Shown: piece by piece, positions 34,366-43,970 of the stretch
How positions within the stretch are numbered: position 1 is the first letter of the stretch
Layout of the letters: the number at the start of each line of letters is the position of its first letter
From: an uncultured Christensenella sp.
GTDB lineage: Bacteria > Bacillota > Clostridia > Christensenellales > Borkfalkiaceae
Assembly: GCA_910578065.1 (NCBI GenBank)
Contig: CAJTPB010000006.1
Location: 32,718 to 96,717 of the forward strand
DNA length: 64,000 bases
Direction of reading: 5' to 3'
Made by a program: the position numbers and the translations under genes
Notes under the pieces: generated by a model
What the model saw: the letters and a program-made list of their open reading frames with translations, nothing else
Databases searched by the model: none
Told to the model about the DNA's origin: nothing

Positions 34366-35385
34366 TTATTCGTCGTAAATCTTTTCTGCCTTTTTTGCCA
34401 AATTACAAAGCACCTCGTAAGCGATCGTACCGTGCGCCTTTGCGTACGCTTGAATATCTTTTACGGCAAGCAACCTGCGCCCCAAGGCATTGCGCCCTTC
34501 CCGCACGTACGCGTCCATGCACAGTTTACCCACCGAGCGTTCCGTTCCCTCGCGGAACAGTCCGTCGCCGTAGCCCAAACGCAGTGTTTGCAAACGGCGA
34601 TAAGGCTGGTCGGCTTTTGCATAACCGACTCCGCCGCCCGTAAACGTGCCGCTTTGCGCCACGTGCGTATACACCTTCATCGCGGGCTTTACGTCGAGCA
34701 TTCCATCGAACCCGTCGGGCAGATATCCGTACAGGGCGATACCCGACCGCACCGCGTCGAAACGGTATTTCTCCCCCGCCAAAACACCGCCCGTCGCCGC
34801 AAAATGGCGCACCGCATGCGGAAAAAAGGTTTGCACCGTTTGCGCGCACCGATCGAACAGCGCCGCTTGTTCTTCCCGCGCAGCTTCGTTTTCGGGCGCG
34901 TATAAATGAGAATAAACGCCCGTTACAAAAACGCCGTGCTCTTTCGCCTCTTTGCAGGCGCGCGCAAGCAATTCGGGGCGGAACCCGTAACGGTTCATAC
35001 CCGTATTCACCGCAATATGCGCCGAAATTGCAAGCTGATATTTTTGCGCCGCCCGCGCGATAACGTTTAACACCGCAAAGGATGAAAGGGTAAACGTAAG
35101 CCCGTAATAAGCGCCGCGCAAAACTTCTTCTTCGCATAAGGGAGGCGTTAAAACGAGGATCTCTTCCGCAACCCCCGCAACGCGCAGCGAAGCGCCCTCT
35201 TCTACCGTTGCGACGGCGAAGGAATACGCGATACCGCTTAACGCAAGCGCGACCCGTTCCCCGCCGTGACCGTAACCGTCGTCCTTAACAACGGCAATCA
35301 GCGGGCTTCCGCCCGCCGCTTTTTTAACCGCTTCCGCATTTTTGCGGATTCTTTTCAGTGAAATACGCGCTACGTTGTTCTGCAT
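34366..35385 (-). CDS. alr: Alanine racemase
   Basis: 339 residues. The PLP lysine motif is AVVKDDGYGHG (usually AVVKADAYGHG); HIAVNTGMNRYGFR, ALYGYLP, LRLGYGDGLFR and KLCMDAY are the other signatures, the last two around the catalytic Tyr region. It makes D-alanine for peptidoglycan. ATG 35385 is preferred to a TTG seven codons upstream. It closes the dnaG-sigA-trmK-Nif3-zinc-ribbon gene string, 37 bp after the zinc-ribbon gene. Confidence 0.9.
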   Translation of the reverse strand: MQNNVARISLKRIRKNAEAVKKAAGGSPLIAVVKDDGYGHGGERVALALSGIAYSFAVATVEEGASLRVAGVAEEILVLTPPLCEEEVLRGAYYGLTFTLSSFAVLNVIARAAQKYQLAISAHIAVNTGMNRYGFRPELLARACKEAKEHGVFVTGVYSHLYAPENEAAREEQAALFDRCAQTVQTFFPHAVRHFAATGGVLAGEKYRFDAVRSGIALYGYLPDGFDGMLDVKPAMKVYTHVAQSGTFTGGGVGYAKADQPYRRLQTLRLGYGDGLFREGTERSVGKLCMDAYVREGRNALGRRLLAVKDIQAYAKAHGTIAYEVLCNLAKKAEKIYDE

Positions 35386-35421
35386 ATTTCCATCGTATGC
35401 GCGCAAAAGGATATAAGGTGA

Positions 35422-36120
35422 TTACTGCTTGTAAATAAATCTGCGGCAGTGCTCGCACTCGATTACGTTTCCGCCCGAAAGTTTGCTTTGCTGTGCGATC
35501 GCAAAATCCATACCGCAAATGCACCTGTCGTTGGTAAGGGGCGCAAGAATGGGGAAAATGCGTTCTTTTCTCTTTTGCTTGTACTTTTCAAGCGTTTCCG
35601 CGGGAATGTTTTTGCCGATCTTTTCCAAACGTTTGGTAATTTCGGCAACTTCCGCCGCGCGGGAATTTTTTGTTTCTTTAAACTTTTCGCTGTACTCTTT
35701 GTATTGGTTCTGCATGGCGATGGTCTGTTCTTTCATCTTTTTATACTCTTCGCACGCGCCCTCTATTTCGGAAACCAGCTTGTTAATCTCCCCCTTTAAA
35801 GCGCGAAGATTATCCGCAAGCGACTGCGCGCTGCGTTTATAAAAGGATACCTGCCCTTCGTCTTCCGTGCTTTCGTCGATCGCGGTATATTCTTTGATCG
35901 CCTCGTTGATCTCTTTATACCGCGCGGTAAGTCCTTGCGCGGTACGGCGAAGCTCCACTGCGCGGCGGTCTTGCGCTTCCAGTTTTTCGCCCGCCGTTTC
36001 CATAAATTTTTTCGCCTGCACGTATTTTTTACGCGCTTCGCTCGCGGCGATCTCCTGTTCGATTTTTCTAAGCTCCGCGTCTACCGTTTGATATTCGAGC
36101 AATTCGTTTAAAACCGACAT
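35422..36120 (-). CDS. Coiled-coil protein with C4 zinc ribbon
   Basis: 232 residues. Residues ~1-170 form a long heptad-rich helical coiled coil (two antiparallel stretches). The C-terminus has CICGMDF and CEHC giving four zinc ligands, with the conserved final RFIYK. The family (formerly DUF164) often sits next to Nif3-like genes, as here (13 bp). Function is poorly known, with nucleic-acid-associated roles proposed. AAAGGAG ribosome binding site. Confidence 0.85.
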   Translation of the reverse strand: MSVLNELLEYQTVDAELRKIEQEIAASEARKKYVQAKKFMETAGEKLEAQDRRAVELRRTAQGLTARYKEINEAIKEYTAIDESTEDEGQVSFYKRSAQSLADNLRALKGEINKLVSEIEGACEEYKKMKEQTIAMQNQYKEYSEKFKETKNSRAAEVAEITKRLEKIGKNIPAETLEKYKQKRKERIFPILAPLTNDRCICGMDFAIAQQSKLSGGNVIECEHCRRFIYKQ

Positions 36121-36132
36121 AATAATTCTCCT

Positions 36133-36906
36133 TTATTTCAGCCTTTCGTCCGCGAAATATTCGCAGGGCAAACAGACCTTTTGCTTTATTTTTTCATAAA
36201 AACGGAAAAACCCGTAATTTTCCGAAGCGTAATGGGTAAGCAGCAACACGTTTAATCCCGCTTCCGCCGCCGCAAACAATACGTGATGTTTGCCGTCGGA
36301 AGAAACGATTGTATCCGCACCCGCAGTTTGCGCAAAGCGAAGACTTTCTTCGTCTAACCCCGCGCCGCAAAAACTCGCAACCTTTAAAACGGGGCGATCG
36401 CCATAAACGGCGATTCGCTCGGCGCCGAGTTCTTCTTTCGCCCTTTGGGCAAATTCCGCCATCGTACAAGGGGATACGTCGTAAATTCTGCCGTAACCGC
36501 CTTTGGAAAGCGCGTGCATGACTTCGCGCGCCTTTTTACCGCCTAAGCCAAACATCAAACTTTCGTCGATGCCCTCTTTTGCAAAATCGAGGTTCAAATG
36601 CGCAGAAATCACCGATATGCCCGCCTTCGCGCAGGCAAGAACGCATTCTCCCTCCCCCGCCTTTAACGCACGCAAGGGCGAATAGATTGCAGGGTGGTGG
36701 GTGATGATGCAATTCGCGCCCCCTTCCTTCGCCCGTTCGACGGCGGCGGAAGATAGATCGAGCGAGAACAAAATCCCCGAAATCTCCTCTTTGCAATCGA
36801 GAAGGATTCCGCTGTTGTCGTAATAACCGTATTTTTCGCACGCTTCGCCGCTTAACGAAAAGGGCGCGAAGCGATCGACCAAGTTATAAATTTCCCAAAG
36901 CGACAT
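36133..36906 (-). CDS. Nif3-like dinuclear-metal protein (YqfO family)
   Basis: 257 residues. NSGILLDCKEEISGI near the start, CIITHHPAIYSPLRAL with two metal His, VISAHLNLDFAKEGID, and HYASENYGFFRFYE near the end place all expected metal ligands. The family forms ring hexamers; it is widely annotated as GTP cyclohydrolase 1 type 2 but true activity is uncertain. ATG 36906 follows AGGAAG. Located after trmK as in most Bacillota. Confidence 0.9.
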   Translation of the reverse strand: MSLWEIYNLVDRFAPFSLSGEACEKYGYYDNSGILLDCKEEISGILFSLDLSSAAVERAKEGGANCIITHHPAIYSPLRALKAGEGECVLACAKAGISVISAHLNLDFAKEGIDESLMFGLGGKKAREVMHALSKGGYGRIYDVSPCTMAEFAQRAKEELGAERIAVYGDRPVLKVASFCGAGLDEESLRFAQTAGADTIVSSDGKHHVLFAAAEAGLNVLLLTHYASENYGFFRFYEKIKQKVCLPCEYFADERLK

Positions 36907-36965
36907 AGTCACCTTCCTCTGATCAATTTTATCTCTAACAACTAAGGCGCAAGGCGATCAAGCTA

Positions 36966-37625
36966 TCAAATCCCAGAAGCGGCATGAACAATATCATCTA
37001 ACTCGTTCAATTTCACTTTAAGTTCTTTTCTGCTTTCTTCCGAAAGGGAATCGCCGTTTAACAGCGCAAGCACCTTTTTCCGCTCCGCCGCGATCTTTTG
37101 CATAAACGCTTGGGGATACGTTTTTAAATTATCCCGCCCGAATTTGATTTCCAATTCGGAATAACGATCGCCGCCCTGCCCGTACCCTGCGATCAGATCG
37201 TAAAACTTTCCGTCCGCAAAAGTGATATCAGTCAGTATACGCGCGCCGCGTTCAAGCAAGAACGCGCGCACTTTTTCCGCATTCTTCATGGGCTGCAAAA
37301 CAAACCGTTGGGGCAGTTCCCCGCGGGAAAGCACGCTAAGCATTTCTTCCCCGCCCATTCCCGCGATCAAAACGCAGTCGGGCTGTTCGGGAAAATTTTG
37401 CAAACCGTCCGTACAGACGGAAAAGCACCTGCCCTCTTCGATATAATCTTTTAAAAGCGTTTCCGCCTTTTGCAAGCACTTTGCGCTGATATCCGCAAGG
37501 TATGCGCGTTTGCACAAATGAAAATCGAGCGCGTACTTCGTCATATAGCCGTGATCGCACCCTACGTCCGCAAACACGCGGCACTTGGGAATATGCGAAC
37601 AGATAAACGCAATGCGGTTCGTCAT
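36966..37625 (-). CDS. trmK: tRNA (adenine22-N1)-methyltransferase
   Basis: 219 residues. RVFADVGCDHGYMTKYAL is the SAM-binding motif I of TrmK, ADISAKCLQKAE and VLIAGMGGEEM follow, and the coiled C-terminal arm ends the protein. It methylates A22 in tRNA. The start ATG at 37625 overlaps the TGA of sigA (ATGA). Gene order dnaG-sigA-trmK-Nif3 is a classic Bacillota arrangement. Confidence 0.93.
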   Translation of the reverse strand: MTNRIAFICSHIPKCRVFADVGCDHGYMTKYALDFHLCKRAYLADISAKCLQKAETLLKDYIEEGRCFSVCTDGLQNFPEQPDCVLIAGMGGEEMLSVLSRGELPQRFVLQPMKNAEKVRAFLLERGARILTDITFADGKFYDLIAGYGQGGDRYSELEIKFGRDNLKTYPQAFMQKIAAERKKVLALLNGDSLSEESRKELKVKLNELDDIVHAASGI

Positions 37626-38680
37626 CAATCGAGGAAGTCGCGCAATTTTTTACTGCGGCTGGGGTGATGCAGTTTACGCAGCGCCTTTGCTTCGATTTGG
37701 CGGATGCGTTCGCGGGTAACGTTAAATTCCCTGCCCACTTCTTCGAGGGTGCGGGGCTTTCCGTCGTCGATTCCGTAGCGCAAACGCAAAACCTTTTCTT
37801 CGCGCGGGGTAAGCGTGTCCAACACGCCGAGCAGCTGTTCTTTTAGCATGATAAACGCAACCGAATCGCCGGGAGTCTGCGTTTTGTCGTCTTCGATAAA
37901 GTCGCCCAAATGCGAATCTTCCTCTTCGCCGATGGGCGTTTCCAGCGATACGGGGTCTTGCGCGATTTTTTGGATCTCGCGCACCCGCTCTACGGGCACA
38001 CACATTGCTTCCGCAATTTCTTCGGGCGTGGGTTCCCTGCCGTTTTCCTGCAACAGCATGCGGGAAACGCGGGTAAGCTTATTGATCGTTTCTACCATGT
38101 GCACGGGAATGCGAATGGTGCGCGCTTGATCGGCGATCGCGCGGGTGATCGACTGACGGATCCACCACGTAGCGTACGTGGAAAATTTAAAGCCCTTTTG
38201 ATAATCGAACTTTTCCACCGCCTTCATAAGTCCCAAATTTCCCTCTTGAATCAAGTCGAGAAAGAGCATTCCCCGCCCCACGTACCGTTTTGCAATGGAA
38301 ACGACAAGGCGCAAGTTCGCTTCGGAAAGGCGGCGTTTTGCCGCCTCGTCGCCGTCTTGCATTAAGCGGGCGAGTTCGATTTCTTCTTCCCCCGACAAAA
38401 GAGGCACCCTGCCGATGTCTTTTAAATACATCTTTACGGGATCGTCCAGCCCGATATCGGAAAGCGCCTGTTCGAACAGTTCTTTATCCCGCTCGTCCTC
38501 GTCGAAAATCTGAATGCCCGATTCGGGAAGCGTTTTATAAACCGTTTCGATCTGCGCGGGCGTTAAATCGTACTTTTCCAACAAATCGCACAGCGCGTTG
38601 GTAGAAATACTGCCCTTCATTTTGTAGTTCGAGGCAATCCCCTCGATAATTTCGTTGAGCTTTTGCTCGGTTACCGTCAT
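37625..38680 (-). CDS. sigA: Primary RNA polymerase sigma factor
   Basis: 351 residues, the compact form usual in Clostridia without the large non-conserved insert. DPVKMYLKDIGRVPLL is region 1.2, FKFSTYATWWIRQSITRA with the following QARTIRIP covers regions 2.3-2.4/3.0, and VTRERIRQIEAKALRKL is the region 4.2 helix-turn-helix. It directs core polymerase to the TTGACA/TATAAT-like promoters seen across this window. GGAGG site before ATG 38680. Confidence 0.97.
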   Translation of the reverse strand: MTVTEQKLNEIIEGIASNYKMKGSISTNALCDLLEKYDLTPAQIETVYKTLPESGIQIFDEDERDKELFEQALSDIGLDDPVKMYLKDIGRVPLLSGEEEIELARLMQDGDEAAKRRLSEANLRLVVSIAKRYVGRGMLFLDLIQEGNLGLMKAVEKFDYQKGFKFSTYATWWIRQSITRAIADQARTIRIPVHMVETINKLTRVSRMLLQENGREPTPEEIAEAMCVPVERVREIQKIAQDPVSLETPIGEEEDSHLGDFIEDDKTQTPGDSVAFIMLKEQLLGVLDTLTPREEKVLRLRYGIDDGKPRTLEEVGREFNVTRERIRQIEAKALRKLHHPSRSKKLRDFLD

Positions 38681-38698
38681 ACTATCCTCCGCCGTCTT

Positions 38699-40471
38699 TT
38701 ATCTGACGTTTTTCAATTTCTTTATCAATTCGCCTATCCGCGCGGCGATTTCCAGCCGTTTTTCCCGCGACGTTTCTTGGTTATACGCCGCATTCAGCCT
38801 GCTCTGTTCTTCCAAAAGTTTTTTGCGCCGCAGGGTGTTTACGCTGTCCGCAAAAAACCGTTCCGCCTTTTCGCCGTCTAAATTATCCCCGTAATCGAGG
38901 TTCAGCACCTCGGCGAGCTCCCCGTCCGCGTCCATCAAGTCGAACAGTCCGCTGGGGCGGACCCTGCCCTCTTTGCGCCCCTCTTCGATATACGCGGCGA
39001 TCTTGCGGTGCTCCTCGTCGTCGAACTGCAATTCGGTCGGATCGCACGTTTTAGCGTACTCCCTGTTTAACAGGCACGCCGCCAACACAAATCGCGCCGC
39101 CTTCTTTTCCCTGTCTGCGTTTTCTTCGCGTACGGGAGGCGCAGGCGTGCTTTCCGCTTTGGGCGCGGGCGCGTTTTCAAAATCGCGCATAAGCGCGGAA
39201 TAACTTACGTCCGCAAGCGAAGAAATGCGCTTTAACAGCTGTTCCCGCTCGGTCGCGCTTTCCGCTTCGCGCACGATGGCGAGCGCTTCTTTTACGAAAT
39301 CGCGCCGCTCGTCCGATTTGGAAAAATCGTACTTGCGCTGCGCGGCGAGAATGCGGAAGTCGATCAACGGCATCGCTTTTTCCAAACAATCGCGATATCC
39401 GTCCGCGCCGAATTTTTTCACCACGTCGTCGGGATCCAGCCCCTCCGGCATGGGCACGACGCGCACCCGAAGCCCTTCTTCCTTTAAGATATCCAATCCG
39501 CGCAAATTCGCTTTCTGACCCGCGAAGTCGCCGTCGTAACTGATAAACACGTTGTCCGAATACCGCTTGCACAGGCGCGCCTGCTCTTTGGTGAGCGAAG
39601 TGCCCATGCTCGCCACTACGTTTTGAAAGCCCGCTTGATACATCGAAATGGCGTCCATATACCCTTCTACCATGATCACGGAAGAAATGCCGCCCGCGCG
39701 CTTTAACTTTTTAACGAGGTTTACGTTATATAAATTTTTACTTTTGTTAAAGATCATCGTTTCGCGCGTGTTTTTATACTTCGCGCGGTCGGTTTTTACC
39801 ATTACCCGCCCGCCGAACGCGATCACCTCGTCCATATGGTTGATAATGGGAAAAATCAGCCTGCCCCCTTCCGCGTCGAGAATGCGCCCTTCCTCCGAAC
39901 GGATACACGCGCCGCTGTCTACGATATCCTGCGGGGAAAAGCCGTTGTCGAGCAAAAAAGACGGAAGCGACGTAAAATCGAACGAAGCGCCAAGCCCGAA
40001 TTTTTTTACCGTGCTGGGCGAAAGTTTTCTGCCCGAAAGGTATTCGAGATACTTTTCCGCCTTGCCCGAATAAAGGTTGTTTAAATAAAACCGCGCGGAA
40101 AGGCGCATGATCTTTAAATAATTATCCTTTTTGCGCTTTAATTCCGCCGTGCGCTCCCCCGAACGGTCGTCGTTTGCGGGCACTTCCAGCCCCGCGCGCT
40201 TTGCGAGAATTTCCACCGCCTGCGGAAATTCCACGTTTTCGTATTCCTGCACGAAGCGGATCACGTCGCCCGAAGCGCCGCAGCCGAAGCAGTGATAATA
40301 CCGATCGGGCGCGTTGATGGAAAAAGAGGGCGTTTTTTCGTGATGAAAAGGACAGCAAGCCCAATAGTTCGCCCCCCGCCGTTCCACTTTCACATACGAA
40401 GAAATCACTTCCACCAAATCGCATTTGGTCTTTAACGTTTTTAAAAATTCGGCGTATTCGCCCTCTCTCAT
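38699..40471 (-). CDS. dnaG: DNA primase
   Basis: 590 residues. The N-terminal CHC2 zinc motif is CPFHHEKTPSF with CFGCGASGD. The catalytic core includes the TOPRIM motif VIMVEGYMDAI and later FISYDGDFAGQKA. A helicase-binding C-terminal domain follows. It makes RNA primers at the replication fork. Its start overlaps the stop of the dGTPase gene (ATGA), and 18 bp separate it from sigA. Confidence 0.97.
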   Translation of the reverse strand: MREGEYAEFLKTLKTKCDLVEVISSYVKVERRGANYWACCPFHHEKTPSFSINAPDRYYHCFGCGASGDVIRFVQEYENVEFPQAVEILAKRAGLEVPANDDRSGERTAELKRKKDNYLKIMRLSARFYLNNLYSGKAEKYLEYLSGRKLSPSTVKKFGLGASFDFTSLPSFLLDNGFSPQDIVDSGACIRSEEGRILDAEGGRLIFPIINHMDEVIAFGGRVMVKTDRAKYKNTRETMIFNKSKNLYNVNLVKKLKRAGGISSVIMVEGYMDAISMYQAGFQNVVASMGTSLTKEQARLCKRYSDNVFISYDGDFAGQKANLRGLDILKEEGLRVRVVPMPEGLDPDDVVKKFGADGYRDCLEKAMPLIDFRILAAQRKYDFSKSDERRDFVKEALAIVREAESATEREQLLKRISSLADVSYSALMRDFENAPAPKAESTPAPPVREENADREKKAARFVLAACLLNREYAKTCDPTELQFDDEEHRKIAAYIEEGRKEGRVRPSGLFDLMDADGELAEVLNLDYGDNLDGEKAERFFADSVNTLRRKKLLEEQSRLNAAYNQETSREKRLEIAARIGELIKKLKNVR

Positions 40472-41460
40472 ACAATGCCCTCCTGCGGTACGAACAGACG
40501 GTTGAACACGTTGATCGCGTATTTATCCGTCATGGAGGAAAGATAATCGCACACCGCGCGCGAAACCCCTTCCCGTCCGCAGATCGCGCGGTAAAGTTCG
40601 GGAAGCTGTTCGGGATTTTCGGTAAAGTATGTATATAATCTGCAAAGCATGCGCTCTGCGCTTTCCTGAATGAGTTTGTTGGTGCGTTCGTACACGTGCG
40701 TGAACATAAACGCGCGCAGCTCGTCCAACGCGGCTTGCCGTTCCGCCGACATTTTAACGTACGGCTTTCCTTCCGATTCTTCCGCAATGTCGCCGATCGC
40801 CGTATTGATCCGCTCGCGCGTGGTTTTGCCGAATGCCTTTACGGCGCGTGCGGGAAGCTCTTCCGCCTTTAAAAATCCCGCGCGCACTGCGTCCTCGATA
40901 TCGTGATTGATATAAGCGATACGGTCGGCAAGCGATACGGCGGCGCCTTCCAGCGTAGAAGGCTTTCCGTCTTTGGTGTGGTTCAAAATGCCGTCGCGCA
41001 CTTCTAAGGTAAGATTTAACCCCCTGCCGTCCTTTTCCAGCACGTCGACGACGCGAAGGGATTGTTCGCTGTGGCGGAATCCGTCGGGCGAAAGTTTGGC
41101 AAGCACCCGCTCGCCCACGTGCCCGAACGGGGTATGCCCCAAATCGTGCCCCAAGGCGATTGCTTCCGCCAGATCTTCGTTTAAAGAAAGGCAGCGGGAA
41201 ATAGAGCGGGCGATCTGGCTTACGTCAAGCGTGTGCGTCAGCCGCGTAATGTAATGATCGCCGTCGGGCGCGAAGAAAACCTGCGTCTTGTTTTTCAGCC
41301 GCAGGAAAGATTTGGAATAGATGATCCTGTCCCGATCGCGCTGGAATTCCGTCCGCATGGAACAAGGCGTTTCTTCCCGCGCCCTGCCCGCGCTTTCGCA
41401 CGATTTTTTCGCATACGGGGAAAGAAACGCTTTCTCTTTTTCAAACGTTTTTTCCTTCAT
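40468..41460 (-). CDS. dgt: Deoxyguanosinetriphosphate triphosphohydrolase-like protein
   Basis: 330 residues. The HD-domain motifs are RLTHTLDVSQIARSI (metal His) and ALGHDLGHTPFGHVGE (His-Asp), with DRIAYINHDIEDAVRAG completing the site. The family cleaves dNTPs to nucleoside and triphosphate. In Clostridia this gene regularly precedes dnaG, as here with a 4-bp overlap. ATG 41460 lacks a clear Shine-Dalgarno site. Confidence 0.92.
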   Translation of the reverse strand: MKEKTFEKEKAFLSPYAKKSCESAGRAREETPCSMRTEFQRDRDRIIYSKSFLRLKNKTQVFFAPDGDHYITRLTHTLDVSQIARSISRCLSLNEDLAEAIALGHDLGHTPFGHVGERVLAKLSPDGFRHSEQSLRVVDVLEKDGRGLNLTLEVRDGILNHTKDGKPSTLEGAAVSLADRIAYINHDIEDAVRAGFLKAEELPARAVKAFGKTTRERINTAIGDIAEESEGKPYVKMSAERQAALDELRAFMFTHVYERTNKLIQESAERMLCRLYTYFTENPEQLPELYRAICGREGVSRAVCDYLSSMTDKYAINVFNRLFVPQEGIV

Positions 41461-41510
41461 CACTCGTTATTTCGACGGAAAAAGGAGTTTTTCCTTGTTT
41501 TATTTGTATT

Positions 41511-42212
41511 TTAAATAACAAATCCGCCGTTTACCCCTAAAATTTGCCCCGTAACGTACCGATTTTCGGCAAGAAACAGCACTGCGGCGGCAACTTCTTC
41601 GCCCGTGCCCAATCTTCCGAGGGGAATTTCTTCGCGCAGAGCGGAAAGTTCCGCTTGGGAAAACCGCGCGTTCATCTGCGTTTCGATCACGCCGGGGCAC
41701 ACGCAGTTTACCGTAATGCAAGAAGGCGCAAGTTCTTTTGCAAGCGCTTTTGTAAACGCGATTAACGCCCCCTTAGAGGCGGAATAAGCGCTTTCGCAAC
41801 TGCCTCCCGTTTGCCCCCATACCGAAGAAATATTCACGATCGCCCCGCTTTGCCGGGCGATCATCTTTTTTACGGCGTGTTTGCAACACAAAAACGCCCC
41901 TTTCGCGTTTACGGAAAACACTTCGTCCCATTCCCGCGCGGCGATATCCTGCACCTGCTTATACAGAGAAATCCCCGCGTTGTTCACAAGCAAGTCGATC
42001 TGCGACATTTGCGCGATCGCTTCTTTTACGCTTTGTTCGTCGGCAACGTCCGCCTTGATAAAGCGCGCTGCGGGAAGGCGTTTTTGCGCTTCTTCCGCAT
42101 CTTTTTCGCTATGCAGATAAGTTGCGGTAACCGCATATCCCCTTTCGATCAACGCGCGGCAAATCGATAGCCCGATCCCCCGCGTGCCCCCCGTTACAAG
42201 CGCACTCTTCAT
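41511..42212 (-). CDS. Short-chain dehydrogenase/reductase, FabG-like
   Basis: 233 residues. The Rossmann motif TGGTRGIGLSIC, LLVNNAGISLY, the catalytic Ser in VNISSVWGQ and the YSASKGAL Tyr-Lys pair are all present; the C-terminus ends GQILGVNGGFVI. It resembles 3-oxoacyl-ACP reductase, but its location at the end of the aro operon (4-bp overlap with aroK) rather than with fatty-acid genes leaves the substrate open. GGGGAAG ribosome binding site. Confidence 0.85.
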   Translation of the reverse strand: MKSALVTGGTRGIGLSICRALIERGYAVTATYLHSEKDAEEAQKRLPAARFIKADVADEQSVKEAIAQMSQIDLLVNNAGISLYKQVQDIAAREWDEVFSVNAKGAFLCCKHAVKKMIARQSGAIVNISSVWGQTGGSCESAYSASKGALIAFTKALAKELAPSCITVNCVCPGVIETQMNARFSQAELSALREEIPLGRLGTGEEVAAAVLFLAENRYVTGQILGVNGGFVI

Positions 42213-42718
42213 TTTTCTTCCCCGCAAAGGGCAAGAATTTCGCGCGCGACTTCTTCCACCGTCTTTCCGTCGGTATCCACAATGCGGTCGGCGACGTGTT
42301 CGTATATAGGCGTGCGCACGCTTAAAAGCTGACCGAGCGTTTCCGCCGTTCTGCCCGTATCCTTTAAAAGCGGGCGCGATTCGTCCGCGCGCACGCGGGA
42401 AATCAGCGTTTCGAACCCCGCGCGCAAAAATACGATAACGCCGTTTTGTTTCAGCATTTCGCTGTTCTCGGGCTGCAAAACAAGCCCGCCGCCCGTAGAA
42501 ATCACAAGTCCGTCTAACTTAATCAACTCGCGCACGACGTCCGTTTCCAGCGCGCGGAAATGCGCTTCGCCGTAATATTCGAAGATATCGGAAATTTTAC
42601 CGTGACGGTCGCTGATCACCACGTCGGTATCGAACCATCTGCGCCCCGTAAGTTTTGCGATTTGAATGCCGACGCTCGTTTTTCCCACGCCCATCATGCC
42701 GCACAATACGATGTTCAT
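42209..42718 (-). CDS. aroK: Shikimate kinase
   Basis: 169 residues. The P-loop GMMGVGKTSVG, FDTDVVISDR (shikimate/Mg-binding Asp), HFRALETDVV and ISTGGGLVLQPEN (GGG motif), then LRADESRPLL-type lid residues (RADESRPLL) are all conserved. It phosphorylates shikimate at the 3-hydroxyl. Start and stop are shared with aroQ and the SDR gene through ATGA overlaps. Confidence 0.94.
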   Translation of the reverse strand: MNIVLCGMMGVGKTSVGIQIAKLTGRRWFDTDVVISDRHGKISDIFEYYGEAHFRALETDVVRELIKLDGLVISTGGGLVLQPENSEMLKQNGVIVFLRAGFETLISRVRADESRPLLKDTGRTAETLGQLLSVRTPIYEHVADRIVDTDGKTVEEVAREILALCGEEK

Positions 42719-43137
42719 AACCAAAAACTCTCCAACGCAAGTTTATAACTGTTTTTGCCGAAGCCGAGGATCTCCCCCTTGCATACTTCGGTCAATACCG
42801 ATTTTTTGCGGAATTCTTCCCGCGCGTGCACGTTGGACATATGCACCTCCACTACGGGAACGGCGATCGCTGCGATCGCGTCGCGCAGCGCGTAAGAATA
42901 ATGGGTGAACGCGCCCGCGTTTAACACAATCCCGTCGTATACGCCTTCCGCCTGCTGAATGCGGGTGCACAGTTCCCCTTCGGAATTGCTTTGAAAAAAG
43001 TGCGCCGCATGCCCGTTCGATTCGCAAAAAGCCGCGAGTTCCCCTTCGATCTCTTCCAGCGTCTGCCCGCCGTAAACATCCCGTTCGCGCTTGCCCGTAA
43101 GGTTTAAATTTACTCCGTTAAGCACAAGAAAATTCAT
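42715..43137 (-). CDS. aroQ: 3-dehydroquinate dehydratase, type II
   Basis: 140 residues. LVLNGVNLNLTGKRERDVYG includes the catalytic Tyr loop; FQSNSEGELCTRIQQA, LNAGAFTHYSYALRDA and EVHMSNVHAREEFR give the remaining active-site residues. The small dodecameric type II enzyme. The upstream open frame belongs to aroE; the ATGA overlap at 43134-43137 fixes the start. Confidence 0.95.
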   Translation of the reverse strand: MNFLVLNGVNLNLTGKRERDVYGGQTLEEIEGELAAFCESNGHAAHFFQSNSEGELCTRIQQAEGVYDGIVLNAGAFTHYSYALRDAIAAIAVPVVEVHMSNVHAREEFRKKSVLTEVCKGEILGFGKNSYKLALESFWL

Positions 43138-43970
43138 ATCCGTTCCTCCCGATAACTTTCCCATAAATTTTTCGCTTCCCGCTCGCACGGCGTGCGGCGC
43201 AAATAAATGCAATCTGCCATGTACGCCTGATAAAAGAGCATGGAATCGCCGTTTACCGTCTTTTTGCCCAAAGCCTGCGCAATGCGCAAAAATTCCGACT
43301 GCGCGGGTACGTAAATCAAATCGACCGCCGTTTCGCACAAGCCGAGCAGCTTTTTGTCTACGGGCGATTCGCTTCCGTCTTCCCGCCTGCAAGAGGGCGT
43401 TTGCCCCACCGTTTTGTGCATGCCGATCCCCGTGCAGTTGAGCAGGATATCGAACTTGCGCAGGGGAACCCGCGAAAGAGGCGTAAATCCGCCGAATTCG
43501 TTATAAACCTCTTGCAAGCGGTCTTCGTTGCGCTCGTACGCATACACTTCCGCGCCTTCTTCCGTCAGTTTTTTAATGCAGCTTCTGCCCGCGCCGCCCG
43601 CGCCCAGCACAAGGACGGACCGCCCTTTTACCTGTACGCCCGCGTTTTTCAGCATTAACAAAAAGCCGAAACCGTCCGTATTGTATCCCGCGCGCTCGCG
43701 GCATAATACGGTATTCACCGCGCCGAATACGGGCGCGTCGTCGCGCAGTTCGCTTAAATACGCAATGATATCCCCTTTAAAGGGAATGGTAACGTTGAAC
43801 GCGTCGTACCGCTCAAACAGTTCTTCCGCGCGTTCTGCAAATTGTTCGGGCGGAATAGATATCGCTTCATACTTGCATTCCGCCCCCAACCGCCGCAATA
43901 TAAACGCGTGCATCGACGGGCTTAACGATTGGGAAACGTCTTTTCCGATAACGGCCAAATGTAAGTTCAT
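43134..43970 (-). CDS. aroE: Shikimate dehydrogenase (NADP+)
   Basis: 278 residues. VIGKDVSQSLSPSMHAFIL (shikimate-binding SxS), FNVTIPFKGDII with the catalytic Lys, VLGAGGAGRSCIKKL (NADP-binding) and DSMLFYQAYMADC near the end are conserved. It reduces 3-dehydroshikimate to shikimate. Coupled to aroB and aroQ by 4-bp overlaps. Confidence 0.95.
   Translation of the reverse strand: MNLHLAVIGKDVSQSLSPSMHAFILRRLGAECKYEAISIPPEQFAERAEELFERYDAFNVTIPFKGDIIAYLSELRDDAPVFGAVNTVLCRERAGYNTDGFGFLLMLKNAGVQVKGRSVLVLGAGGAGRSCIKKLTEEGAEVYAYERNEDRLQEVYNEFGGFTPLSRVPLRKFDILLNCTGIGMHKTVGQTPSCRREDGSESPVDKKLLGLCETAVDLIYVPAQSEFLRIAQALGKKTVNGDSMLFYQAYMADCIYLRRTPCEREAKNLWESYREERI

Noticed and set aside
42715..43392. 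Longer forms of AroQ, AroB and RsmD using far-upstream starts
   Set aside because: The extra codons lie antisense-free but inside the preceding genes; ATGA overlaps with intact N-terminal motifs mark the real starts.
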